From contig WHUZ01000122.1 in assembly GCA_015179045.1 (NCBI GenBank), positions 1-64,000 of the forward strand: DNA of 64,000 nt, written 5' to 3'. Origin of the DNA: Kalaharituber pfeilii. Taxonomy: Eukaryota; Ascomycota; Pezizomycetes; Pezizales; Pezizaceae. Of this stretch, positions 21,165-32,479 are shown in pieces (position 1 is the first letter of the stretch; every line of letters starts with the position of its first letter). Below the pieces are notes generated by a model that saw only the letters and a list, made by a program, of their open reading frames with translations, was not told the origin of the DNA and ran no database searches. The position numbers were made by a program, and so were the translations under genes.

Positions 21165-21531
21165 GTTCTCTTCATTTTCTTCTTCATCCAGTACATAATT
21201 TTAGAATGCCATAGTCGTATCGCTGCATGAAAGCTTCCCCAATTAGTCTTAGATAATATGCCTAGGGAACCACTGCTTCAAGACTGATAGCCCCAGCTTC
21301 CCCACTGGATGAATCCAAAATTACTCAGTTGTAGTGCATCTTGTGTCGCCTTTGAACTTCTTATAGCCGTAGTATAGCCATGTTTAGGGGAGAGAGGATT
21401 AGACCAGTGCTTAGTTAGGTATCGGTTGAGCTTGTGGACTTGAGTGAACACAATGGCTTTGCTATAGCGTCGGAGTGACTCCGGACAGGTAGTTCCAAGA
21501 ACTTGCTTGAAGTTTCACTGTCCTAGGCCCC
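21165..21531. other. No gene seen
   Basis: Short sequence between the chimeric frame and the TIR element; no motif. Confidence 0.35.
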
Positions 21532-21533
21532 TA

Positions 21534-22389
21534 CTGTGGTTCACCACTTTCCCGGACACCCCACTTTCCCGGACACATTTACCACCAAAACTGCGCAACT
21601 TTCGCACTCAATATCTCAACAACCACAACAGCATTTGTGAATGCACTTTGTGTAGCTATTATACACAGTGTAATTCTTGCTATCTAGCACTTTTTCTTCA
21701 TCAAAAATGGTGGTTGCAAAGGGATTATGGCTTGTCGCATTTTTGTTAGAAGGCTTGGCATTTATTTGTATGGGATCTCCATACAAAATGTTCATCAGAC
21801 TCGAATGTAGTCCTACTCTTCAACGCTAATTACAATAGCTATGATAGTATATGTCAAGAATCACCTGAAGAGGTATAGTAAGGTGCTGCATTTAGTTTAC
21901 TTTCATTTGTTGAATTATAGAGTTGGTGTACAACTATCTACTTTTGGGCGTTGTTCTCATACAAATGGTTTCTATGGGAAATATGAATATTGTGAATAAT
22001 TTCACAACCACTACAGTTATTACCTAACTACGTTGTTCATAGTTTCCGACTGAGTGATGCTATTGAATGTGAGTGTCTGAGTTTTTTTCATGAATTGATT
22101 GCAGGTGTAGCATGCAGAATTCGGGGGTGGTGACATTTGTATGGAGATCCCATACAAATAAATGCCAAGCCTTCTAACAAAAATGCGACAAGCCATAATC
22201 CCTTTGCAACCACCATTTTTGATGAAGAAAAAGTGCTAGATAGCAAGAATTACACTGTGTATAATAGCTACACAAAGTGCATTCACAAATGCTGTTGTGG
22301 TTGTTGAGATATTGAGTGCGAAAGTTGCGCAGTTTTGGTGGTAAATGTGTCCGGGAAAGTGGGGTGTCCGGGAAAGTGGTGAACCACAG
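21534..22389. mobile_element. 856-bp non-autonomous TIR element A (pogo-like), ~250-bp inverted repeats
   Basis: TA at 21532-21533 and 22390-22391 flank an element that starts CTGTGGTTCACCACTTTCCC and ends with its inverse. The inverted repeats reach to about 21785 and 22138 and are virtually identical: both translate to the same 80-residue frame on opposite strands. The ~350-bp centre is AT-rich and codes for nothing. TA target and CTGT start fit the pogo/Fot1 group of Tc1/mariner-like elements. Near identity of the arms argues for recent movement or foldback-driven homogenisation. Confidence 0.9.
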
Positions 22390-22540
22390 TAACCTTCTCT
22401 TCATCTGATCTCCATATGTCTCCATTGTCACCTCCAAGGTCACCCATACTCCTTCCCTCTACTAGCACCTGCCCACGAGGCAGTCCTTGCAGCCTCCTTC
22501 CTATGTACGTATTCACAACACCTCCCGGAGTTGACCTAAC

Positions 22541-22582
22541 CAGCTGAAAATCGCCATAGCCCATAGGGCGGCAAGCGATTAA
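22541..22582 (+). mobile_element. Left part of a LINE nano-tail split by the Helitron, with target duplication
   Basis: cagctgaaa at 22541-22549 is the left target duplication; its partner is at 28751-28759. 22550-22582 carries atcgccatagcccatagggc and gcaagcgattaa. The rest (tgatatatatatt plus A-runs) resumes at 28708 on the far side of the Helitron. Confidence 0.9.
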
Positions 22583-25500
22583 CTAGGTGAGGCCGTCAGT
22601 TGCCGTCCTGATTAGGCAACGTTCCCTAGGAATGGGGGCCCTATGCGAAGTCAAATAAATGTTCCGGAGGCGTGACTGGCAGAGTGATGGTAATACTATA
22701 TGTGCTGGTGGAGGGGGGGTGCGGTAGAGAGGAGGGTGTGGTAGAGAGCGGTGCGCGGTAAAGGAGCGGGGTTTAAGCTTTTTTTTCTTTTTTAACTTCT
22801 TCGAACTGACCTGCGCCTTGGTCGAAGTGGAAAGCTGTGGTCTCCAGTGATGGAGGTAACCAAAAGCGCCATGGAGAGGTGTAGAATTGAGGGCCCCGGT
22901 TCAATTCTGAGCTGGGGAAGAGGGTTGTCCAGCATCTCTCCGAGATGGACTGTAATGCTCCGGTTCCAGCAATGATCTCTTGGGAGTTAGAATTTACCGT
23001 AAAATCTCTTAGCAAGTCCGAAATTCTAATGATGAACAATTGGGAGCTGGAACCGGGGTAACTTGTTTTTATTTTTCACATATCTGTTTTTTTTCCTAGC
23101 ATTTTGACATTGCTTCTTCAAGTTGCTCTCAAAGTCTCAACTAATACATAATATATCTATCTATACATGAACTGCTATATCTATTGAATCTAACCTCCTC
23201 TCCTCCGCTATTCTTGCTGTGGTATTTTTTAGTATAGCAATACTTGAAAGACGATTAAATGGAACAGAACTTAAAAAGGCCAAATCCTGCAAACATTTGA
23301 CTCGAGATAGTGCAACAAATGTTAAGCCCGACTGATTTTCTTTTAAACCTAACTCTACTACCACTTTTGGCAATGTGAGTCCCTGAGACTTGTGAATAGT
23401 TAGGGCCCATGCCAAAACCAATGGAAATTGTTTTCTAGAACACGGATGTCCATTGTATTCAAAGCGGCTAGTGAAAGGAGCTATTGGTATTACTCGTGGA
23501 TATGACTCCATAAATGATGGACCTGAATAGTGATCTAATTCTACCAATAAGCAGATAGGAAGTGCTTGACGAGATTCATCAACACTATTTAAGACCAAAC
23601 CACGAATAGTTCCCATAGCTCCATTCACAATACCAGCTTGTACCCAGAGGTTTTTTGTTACCATAACTCTAGCTCCAATAGCTAATAGTAATACAGGTGG
23701 TAAATCTCCAGCTGCTTCCGAGTTCAGTTTCTTTATTGTCGATATAATAGCTCGTGGTGCTGAATGTATGGCTAGTGCACGGTATACTGGACAGTGCATA
23801 GAAAGTAAGTATTTGGCATTCTATGCCTTTACCTCCTTTCTCGTACACATAAGAGCTACAGCTCTATTAAATGTATGCCTGTCCGCTTCACTCATAATAT
23901 CTAAAACACGAGCCTGAACAAATTGTTGCCCGTCATGATGAGTCCATGCTCCATCTCTGGCTCGTAGAAGCATAGATCGAAAATGAATCTGATCCTCTCC
24001 TCTTTGACGCATACTGGTTTGAAGACGAATAAAGGTCGTAAATTGACGATATAGAAAGTAACCTCTATCTTGTAATAACAAGCTAGTAGGATTTCCCTTT
24101 CGTCTGGAATCTGGTTTAACGTACATCGGAAGATCTCCTACTGGAGGCAGCTGGGCAAAGTCTCCCATCAATATGATATGAACACCACCAAATATCACAC
24201 CTTGACGGTCTGGGAATGCTATTCCAAGTCTTCGATCAATCCGAGCTAGAAAAGCCTGTCCAATCATTGACATTTCATTAATAATGATAATTTTCGTATG
24301 TTGACATTTATTTTGAAGAGTAGTTGCAGCAGCTGGTGTAATATTATCATCGTTACCTGTTAGACTCATTTGTAAGGTCCCATGGATAGTAGATCCATTA
24401 ACATTATGAGCTGCACATCCAGTATATGCTAGAACAGGTACTACCTCTTCGATTAACCTTTCAGGTGGAAAAGTAAGTGAGATTGCATATCTTAAAGCAT
24501 TAATAAGATAAGACTTTCCAGCTCCTGCTGTTCCAGCTACAATCATCAAAAGTTGAGAAGTAGTAGCATCATCCCGGTGGTTCCAATGGTTCATAATTTT
24601 GTCGAAGGCAATTCGCTGTTCTGTGTTGAGTGTTTGAGGTAATACCTCAGGAAGATTTATTGTAACTGGAGTAACTTGTTTTGTCTCCTGTATCCAGCTA
24701 GCACCATGTACCACATTTGTATATCCACCAAAGATATTGAGATTACAATTCCAATCATAGTTGATATCTTCAGCTCGGTGACCCAGATGACTGATAGCAA
24801 TATCTAGTTGATCTTGTTGATTATTAGTGAGTATATTTTGACCGTGGGGACGTATGCCAGCTATATCCATCCAATCTTCTGTTTCTAATTCTTCCTCCTG
24901 TAGTTGATTGCCTTCCAGATCTGAGTCATGTCCATGATCCAAATTGGCAACACCATGATAGCCACTTATTAGAGTACGGACTGTAGCTGGTAGCAAAGGA
25001 AGGAAAAATTGTAATCGTGCACACCAGTCTATAGTATCAAGATTATCACTGGCTAAATCTTCCTCAATACCCGTTATATATGCTAGAGTCCTGAAAGGAA
25101 TATATTTGAGTAATATTACACGACAAAATAGAATATTTGTTGCATCCACTGGAGGGTCAGGAATTGTTCGAATAGCTCGACTTTTTCGATTTCGATTTGA
25201 TGTTGCTATCCATCTCTCATTACGATAAGTATATGATTGAAGCAAATCATGAAGGCAGATATCTTCTAGCTCTGGGTCACGACCAATATATCTTTCTAAA
25301 ATACCTTTTTTTATATCAGTACTTATATATCATTTTCAGGGTAAGAACTATTGGAAAATACCTTGTCCTGATATTACCTCTGCCCCATCTTCTAAATTTT
25401 GTAAAGCTTCAGGCTCTATTCTTAGAGGAACCAGTGTTGTATTTGTAAGATTAAGAGTAATCACTTTCCATGATGACTCTACTAAGCTTAACCCTTGCAG

Positions 25501-28500
25501 AAGATGGCAAGCTTCTTGAGCAGAAAAGTCTCGTTCAATAACAAAAGAGTAAAGCATCTTCTTAAACAGAAGTTGAGCAGGAGACTCATCTGTACATTTC
25601 GTAGCTGCTGTTCTCATAATAGACTGAAGATTTGTAGAAGCTGTTTCTGCTTTAGTTGCATACTTTGCAATGTAGTTCAAGACCGCCTCAATACTGAGAA
25701 TAGGCTGGAAGTCTGTATTCGCTCTCCAGGCTTGTAAGTATAATGGATTATACTTATTTGTATCTATATCCTCCTCTGTTCTTTCTAAGTTCAAATACCA
25801 CTTTCCATCTGCATTTTTACAGACTTCAGTTTTTGGATGTGGTGTAGCAGGAAAATGAAAACGGCAGTGTAGTGTTGAGTTCTCTGCAGCCTGCCCTCTT
25901 TTTTTTCGCAAGCAATATGAACCACATATATGCTTTTGAACACGGTTTGATAAATAAGAAAGATCTAAAGCTAGGTCATTGGCTAAAGGAAGGTTGTGGC
26001 GGCACGGGTGTAGTGGTGCAGGATGTAAACCTTTAACAGGAGTATCTGCGCGAACTCGACTCTGATCCCAATAGGTCTCTAGTGTTAGACGATCATCTAA
26101 ATCATTCAGAGAGATAGATGTGAGTGTTGGTGCTCCTTCAATCCATAGAAACCCATGTAAATGTCCTGAACCTCTAAACTGCCACTCATATCGAAACCAG
26201 TAGTCATGAACTCGCATATTTGGGTAATGAAGAACTATTTTTTTGAGAAATAGCTTAAATCTATAGACGAGAAATTCGCTAGCCAGCTGGGGATGAGTCT
26301 GTAAATTCTGGTTTCGACGGAGTACTGCTTCACGCTCCAGTAGAGTTAGCAGATCTAAAACTGGGCCTCCTCCAAGTCGTGCTCTCTTCTCCTCAATTAA
26401 TCGATGTAAGTCCACCCAATGTATATCAGCAGCACTAAATGTGGCAAATGCATGTGGACATGCTGTACGGACTATTGAGGATAATTCTGATCGTTTATAG
26501 TTCCAGAATGGTGCCAGTCCTGGAATTGAGGAGGAAAAGCGGCAGATTCTTTGGCCTAATAGATGTAATGGGTTTTCAATCTCTTCTCGTAGTTGACCAA
26601 CTGTAACATTTTCAAATTGACCTTTTCTCACAAAGAATGTAGCTGTTGCTCCTAGTTGCCAGCGATATTTTGAATTTAGTGCAAAGAATATGAATCGCGG
26701 GTCTTCTGCAAATCTGCCATCTCGATATCGAATTAAGTGACAAAAGTAATCAGCTGGTGTTACTTTCTTCAAACGCTGGCCATTGTATATCAAATCCGCA
26801 GCTCCAGAAGGAAATAAGCATGGAAATGCTTTAGCAATATAACCTTTTTCCCTAAACTCATTTATAGGATTCTGTTGTACTTGAGGGTAAATCACTGGAG
26901 GTACTAGTTGAGAAACAGGTCTTTGATTAAGAAATCGCTGTAAGGCTGAACGCTCATTAATAGTGATTTGACCTCTATGTACACCAGTCTCAACTTGGTC
27001 ATTATCCTCATTATCCACAGGTCCAGTTTCTGTAGTAGTATCCCAGTCCTCATCTAAGATTAGCTCAAAGCGTTGCTGTGTTGACATATTTTCTAGATTG
27101 TTGACATAGGCATCCAAGCGAGAAACATCTTGCTGTACATTTCGATACTATCGATTATGTTGACAAAGATATTGCATCCAAGCTCGAACACGGTGTACAT
27201 TAATTTCAAAGTCTTTTAATGACTCAGCTTGTGGAGTACGGCCTCCCTCTCGTACTCGTAATATGACCATTGGAATCTCATGAGGTAGCCGTGGAATGAT
27301 ATGGAAATTCTCAGTTGGGTCTTGTGGAAAGTTAATAACATGTACCTTTTAGATGTTAGTCTTTTCTTATAGTCAAGTAGATTAAATAAAATTGAAACAA
27401 TACCTTTCCTCCCTTATATTGCCCATATCCACGGACTTTATAGACACGAATAACTGGATGTACTAAAGCTAACATCATAGCCTTTATAGGTGAGGGTTTA
27501 CCTACTGCAGATAGCTCTTGAGGTATCTCACCTGGAGACATGTCGTTTTGAGTACTGAACATATGGATTCCAGTCCATGTAGGAGATGATCTTTCATTAT
27601 GACAACGCTCACAAATTGAAATACCATCTCTTACTCGTACTTTCAGAGCAATCCCTATTTCCTCACATATTGAGCATTCATTTAACTGAATATTTGATAA
27701 GCTGTTGGCAAAATTTTGTAGTGATCTATGTACTACCTCAGACTGTATTTGTTGTAGCTGTTGATGTCTGAGAGGTGGAGTTTGATTTTGTCCGGTAGGA
27801 GATAGAGATTGCTCTTGATGTCTAATAGAGTTAGACTGTTCATCACTAGTGATAGACTGCTCATGATATCTGCCACGTCTGCCAGTAGCAGACCGCTCAC
27901 GATATCTAATAGCAGTAGACTGCTTATAGGAGTTGATAGAGATGGTCTGAGACTGCTCATAAGAGCTAGTAGAGGTGGTCTGATATTGCTCACAGAAGCT
28001 GATAGGAGCAGACTGATTCTGATCTCTAGTAGAGCTAAATTCCTTATGCTCTTTGAGTTGTCTAGAAGATGGTGTTGTAGATATTGACCGTCTTGGAGGT
28101 GATCGTACTGGAGACTGACTACGACAGCGAGTAGGTGATAAAGAAGCAGATCTTGGATAGGTAGCATAGTCCATATTCTGAAGTTCTGGAATAGTCCTAG
28201 CTACCTGCAACTGAGGAGTCTTATTACGTCTGCTTTCTAATTCTTGCTCTCGCTTTGCCTATGATAATACAAACTCTTTAGCTTCAGTTTCATAGAAATT
28301 TCATGATTCAAACTTACTGTTAAGGTTACAATACGTTTATTTCGGCAGGTATTGCAAGTCTTCATTCGACGGCAATCCTGGGTATAAGTCCAATATGCAG
28401 GATCATACTTTCGTAGGCAGCGGGAACAGGCAATAGGATCCATTAGTCTAGGTATAGTTGTGAGGTTAAAAGTATGTTGACTAAGGGTAGAGAGTCGAGT

Positions 28501-28707
28501 CTGTATACGGGTTGGTTATGAGACTATGGGAATTATTGGCAATGTAGGATATTGAGCGGTATTGAGCTAGACTGCTGTTACAGGATGCCAAGAGCTAATC
28601 ACGGGACTGCCATCACGGGACTGCATGCCAAGAAACAGATGAGTCTCCCATGATGAATTAATGTACACTTCGTTCCCAATTTAAAGAATTGGCAACTACG
28701 TTGCCAA
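22583..28707 (-). mobile_element. 6.1-kb Helitron, borders set by the interrupted LINE tail
   Basis: Other family-1 tails read GGCAAGCGATTAATGATATAA without a break; here 6125 bp sit between GATTAA and TGATAT. The insert carries one minus-strand Rep-helicase gene. Right (5') terminus holds the palindrome ttggcaactacgttgccaa; the left (3') end starts CTAGGTGAGG and has aggcaacg and agttgcc nearby, so both ends share GGCAACG/AGTTGCC subterminal motifs. There is no target duplication. The CTAG end fits canonical Helitrons; the lack of a TC start and the palindrome fit the Helitron2-like group of fungi. The exact border is uncertain by 1-2 bp. Confidence 0.85.
23161..28443 (-). CDS. Helitron Rep-Pif1 helicase, four exons, two in-frame TAG codons
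   Basis: Exons 28443-28318, 28258-27404, 27345-25362 and 25304-23161 join in frame (~1702 codons); introns are 59, 58 and 57 bp. Exon 1 has a Cys cluster (CSRCLRKY...CNTC). Exon 2 has a Ser/Arg/Gln-rich linker and a second Cys cluster before MFSTQNDMSPGEIP, as in the DUF6570-like N-terminal part of fungal Helitrons. Exon 3 is the Helitron-like N/Rep region, with the HUH-type HLHGF motif near residue 720 and paired tyrosines in NYIAKYATK near 885. Exon 4 is a Pif1-like helicase: Walker A GTAGAGKS near 1250, GDFAQLPPVGD, and ALTIHKSQGLTL plus FVALSRVK. Walker B reads IINEMSM, Asn replacing the usual Asp. TAG codons at 27150-27148 and 23823-23821 interrupt it, both explainable by CAG to TAG. Probably inactive. 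Confidence 0.9.
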
Positions 28708-28759
28708 TGATATATATATTAAAAAAAAATAAAAAAAATAAAAAAAAAAACAGCTGAAA
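28708..28759 (+). mobile_element. Right part of the split LINE nano-tail with poly(A) and target duplication
   Basis: tgatatatatattaaaaaaa with further A-runs to 28750, then cagctgaaa at 28751-28759 matching 22541-22549. Together with 22550-22582 this is a LINE insertion of about 76 bp. Confidence 0.9.
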
Positions 28760-28875
28760 GAGCTCGGACAATTGCAAAAGTTTAAACCCTCCCTCCAAGT
28801 CCCTGCCCCGAAAGATAAACCTCCCCCTCCCCCAATACTAGCTCCTCCTGGACTCCCTCTGCCATCACTACCGGT

Positions 28876-29564
28876 CCCATATGTGTTTTTTTTTTTTTTT
28901 CTTATATCATTAATCGCATGCCGCCCTAAGGGCTATGGCGATGTTTATTTACATATGGAATAACGGAAAGTTAAATGTAAAAGTAGAAATCCCCCAGAAA
29001 TTCCTGTGTGAAGGGGAAGTGAAAATGCCAATAACAATAAATAAAAGTAGAAATCCCTGGGACCTCTTGTGTGAAGGGGAAGTGGAAATAACAAAGTCTA
29101 AAGGGAAAACAGTCTCCGTCCCAGTCTACTTCCGTCCCCTGTCCCACTCGTATCGGCTGGTCCTTCATCCATTTTCCCCCAAGTTTCACCTTATCCAGCC
29201 CTACCTGACCCTCCAGGTATACCACAACTGAGCTGGTGATCTTGCCTCCCCCCGCCAGAATTGCCCTTCTTTCTCAGACACCGAATTCCCGTGATTTTTT
29301 CCCAAGTCTTTGTTCGATGCCTCCAAGCATCTCCGGATATTCTTCAGGTCCTTCCGGAGGGCTATTCCGTGTACTACGAGGCCGTTTTTCGTCCTGGTGG
29401 TGGCCTCCGGGATGCCGGTTGGGGTTTTTTTTCGGGCGAGGAGTGGGCGATGGGGGGGTTGGGCAGGGAGCTGGCGTCGGGGAGTTGCTGGCGCTGGGCG
29501 CCGCGGGCCTTTCTGCTGTCAGAGGGGGTGTGAGCGTGTCCGCGCTCGATGGCCCATATGTGTT
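28876..29564 (-). mobile_element. 665-bp LINE family-1 copy with ORF1 end but no ORF2, 12-bp target duplication
   Basis: cccatatgtgtt at 28876-28887 is repeated at 29553-29564. The insert is minus-oriented: T-run, family-1 tail, about 150 bp containing a ~70-bp duplicated block (gtagaaatcc...gtgaaggggaagt), then the C-terminal end of an ORF1-like protein (VVYLEGQVGLDKVKLGGKWM) and a Pro/Arg-rich stretch. The same YLEG...LSGKW block ends the ORF1 at 63.1 kb. ORF1 is directly followed by the 3' tail, so ORF2 is deleted. Several stops show decay. Confidence 0.85.
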
Positions 29565-29778
29565 GATATTCCATTATTAAATCATCAAGCAATCCTTCTA
29601 GCAATTTTTTCTCCTTAACGTATTGAACCTCGCTACACATCTCTTCCAAGGTATTGTACATCCCCTCTTTCTTGGTAATCCCCACTGGAACGAAAGCTTT
29701 CTCTCTTTCATTCTTCAATGCTTCATCAAGAAAGACGTCTTGGCGTCCACGTGCAGAGCCTTTTCTGCCTCCAGGCAT
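29565..29778 (-). pseudogene. N-terminal fragment of an unknown gene cut by the LINE
   Basis: From 29778 the minus strand reads MPGGRKGSARGRQDVFLDEA and continues as a helical, charged sequence up to MEYQHI, where the LINE target duplication begins. Across the LINE the same frame would meet a stop within a few codons, so the insertion may sit near the natural 3' end. No domain recognised. Confidence 0.35.
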
Positions 29779-29970
29779 ATCTTCAGGGGGGTCTCGATGT
29801 GGTTAAGTAAGAAGGTAATTTCGGGATTGTTGTGATGTGGTAAAGTAAGAAGGTAGGGACCCAGTTACAGAAGGTTCTTTGTTTGTGGGTTGTCAAGGCT
29901 TTGTCTGAGTGGGTGCTCTAGCCGCGTTTGTAATCCAGCACAAGATCCTCACTGCCTAGCCTCGTCCCCA

Positions 29971-32071
29971 GGCGTTTGTAGAAGCCTGAGATTAGCTAAT
30001 CGGGTGATCACGTGAGTGCCAAGAACTGTAAATATAACATTTAAATATACAAGCGCCTGGAGTATTTCCCTCCAAAATTATCGAACCCTGCAAAGTCGAA
30101 CCAACCCCTGCAAATACTCTCGCCCTATCTACTATCGACTTGCCCGAATACGTTAGTGTAGTCTTTTTTCAATTCCGGTACCACGCATTGTGATTCTATT
30201 AGCCAATGTGGGTAGTATTTATACATGGTCAATAAGGTATACATTGAGAATCAAACTAATGCGGAGTGTGGGTGGTATCCGGAATCAGTTTCTTATGGTG
30301 AAGCATATTATTTCCAAGAGTTTTATCATACTCCGGAGCTGAGTAGTTTTATACAACTATCTGGCAATAGCCTTGCCAAGTGGTATATGGTGGTGGAGTA
30401 TAGCAGCACAACTTTCTACTGAGAGTTAAACTAATGTAGAGTGTAGCTGGCATCCGGAATGAGTTTCTCAGGGTGAAGCATATTATTTCCGAGAGTTTTA
30501 TCATACTCCGGAGCTGAGTAGTTTTATACAACTTTCTAGCAATAGCCTTGCCAAGTAGTATATGGCGGCAGAGTATAGCAGCACAACTTTCTACTGAGAG
30601 TCAAACTAATGCAGAGTGTAGCTGCCGGTAGCATCCGGAATGAGTTCCTCATGGTGAAGCATATGATTTCCAAGAGTTTTATTATACTCCGGAGCTGAGT
30701 AGTTCTATACACCTATCTGGTAATGGCCTTGCCCAGTGGTATGTAGCGGTATAGTATAGCAGTACAACTTTCTAGAGAGTCAAACTAATGCGGACGGAGT
30801 GTAGCAGGTCTCCGGAATGAGTTTCTCATGGTGAAGTATAATAAGAGTTTTATTATACTCCGGAGCTGAGTAGTTCTATACAGCTATCTGGCAATAGCTT
30901 TGCCCAGTGGTATACTAGTGGCAGTGGAGTATAGCAGTACTACTTTCTACTGAGAGTCAAACTAATGCGGAGTGTAGTGGGCATCCGGAATTAGTTCCTT
31001 ATAATGAGGAATACCATTTCCGAGAGTTTTATCATACTCCGGAGCTGAGTAGTTCTATACAGCTATCTGACAATGGCTTCGCCCAGTGGTATACTAGTGG
31101 CAGTGGAGTATAGCAGTACTACTTTCCACTAAGAGTCAAACTAATGCGAAGTGTAGCTGTCGTCCGGAATGAGTTCCTTATGATGAAGAATACTATTTTT
31201 GAAATTTTTACTATACTCCGGAGCTAAGTAGTTCTATATAACTACTTAGTAATGGCCTTACTAATAAGTATAATAGTATCGGAGTAGATGATAGTAGCAC
31301 TGAGAATCAAAGTAGAGTAGAATATAATATAGCTGGCATCCGGAATTAGTTTCTCATAATAGAAAATATCATTTCTGAAAGTTTTGATTATAATCCAGAG
31401 ATGAGTAGTATAAAATATGTATATGTGACAAGCAATATACGACAAGTGTTACAGTTACATAAATAAGTGCTATATAAGCATTGCTAGTCAAGTGTCTGTT
31501 TAACCTAGTAGATAGTAACTTTCTGTATATTATTCTAAGAGTTATTAACTTCAATTCCAGTAAGTCCGACTCTTTTAGGTCCAACTCCCTCTGTCTTGAA
31601 GTCTAGTCTAACTAACTAGCTATAGGTAGCTAACCAGTTACTAGCTACTGCCTACCCACCTATATTAGCCCCATTCCCCAGTAATTAACTAGTTACCCAA
31701 TTGTAGGGGACGAGGCTATACCTATAAGGAACAATTCCGGATAAAAGTTCCTATAATTAATTGGCTATGCAGAGGTAGTAGAAGAACTTAACACTGGACT
31801 TACATAGCTGGGCGGCACCCCCAGCACCCTTTCAAGCTCTCCATAGGAAGTAGTGTATTTGACGAAAAAGTACGCGGAACATTACGATTCCGTAATACAT
31901 GCTCCGAATCCATTACGATTTCGACCTCCGGCGCGAAGTGGTTTTGCTCGAGATAGAATTGCAACAATGCCTCCAGCCGGTTGTATATTTAAATGACAGT
32001 TTTATTATATTTACGATTCTTGGCACTCACGTGATCACCCGATTAGCTAATCTCAGGCTTCTACCAACGCG
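29971..32071. mobile_element. 2.1-kb inverted-repeat element carrying a satellite array
   Basis: The left arm (29972-30062: gcgtttgtagaagcctgaga, ttagctaatcgggtgatcac, gtgagtgccaagaa...) has its inverse at 31970-32070, about 90% alike with a 10-bp length difference in an AT stretch. Between the arms lies the 177-bp tandem array and about 600 bp of AT-rich sequence. No transposase frame and no clear target duplication were found, so the class is unknown. Confidence 0.65.
30235..31410 (+). repeat. Satellite array, ~177-bp unit, about 6.6 copies
   Basis: Units begin near 30244, 30421, 30596, 30774, 30952, 31130 and 31300 with the block gagagtcaaactaatgcgga and contain catccggaatgagtttctca, then tatactccggagctgagtag and ctggcaatagccttgcc. 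Spacing is 175-178 bp, shorter in the last. Units become more AT-rich to the right (actccggagctg becomes aatccagagatg). The first unit has a 65-aa frame, but later units break it, so the array is not protein-coding. Confidence 0.9.
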
Positions 32072-32252
32072 GCTACTCACTGCCAGGGTCTGTCGTCATC
32101 TTGTTGCTTTTGAATTCGTTGCATTGTCATACGGTAAGTGTCAACCACTCCATCTGGTAGGTTTTCATGAGACTCTCTGATAGCTCTAACACAGTGTTTT
32201 TTTGCGCCTACTGCGTTTATGTGCAACCTAGCAATTAAAAAAGTACCATGGT
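32072..32252. other. No gene seen
   Basis: Short flank between the inverted-repeat element and a LINE tail. Confidence 0.3.
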
Positions 32253-32349
32253 CAATAGTGGTCCTCGCCATACCCATAGGGCGGCATGCGAGTCATGATA
32301 TAAAAAAAAAAAATAAAAAATACAATAAAAAAAAATAACAATAGTAGTC
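32253..32349 (+). mobile_element. 75-bp LINE family-1 tail with 11-bp imperfect target duplication
   Basis: caatagtggtc at 32253-32263 and caatagtagtc at 32339-32349 differ by one base. Between are ctcgccatacccatagggcg, gcatgcgagtcatgatata and an A-rich tail with T interruptions. Confidence 0.75.
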
Positions 32350-32479
32350 TACAAATCAAATAATAAGCAACAGAAAGTATCTTAGATACCAACTTCCGAA
32401 TTGAGATATACACATTCACATATTGGGGACAGGAAGCAACTCACATTCCTCTCGCCGTTTTTGAAATCTTCTAACAATC

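Noticed and set aside
21507..22443. Two identical ~80-aa frames on opposite strands
   Set aside because: They are the same inverted repeat of element A read twice, not genes.
22840..22930. tRNA- or SINE-like segment with ccccggttcaattct inside the Helitron 3' region
   Set aside because: Box-B-like only; no box A at the right distance and no cloverleaf.
23790..23830. An intron that would remove the TAG at 23821 in the Helitron gene
   Set aside because: The only GT...AG pair nearby is 46 bp long and would break the frame; a nonsense change fits better.
30235..31410. CRISPR-like array
   Set aside because: Unit is 177 bp without spacer-repeat alternation, in a eukaryotic genome; it is a satellite.
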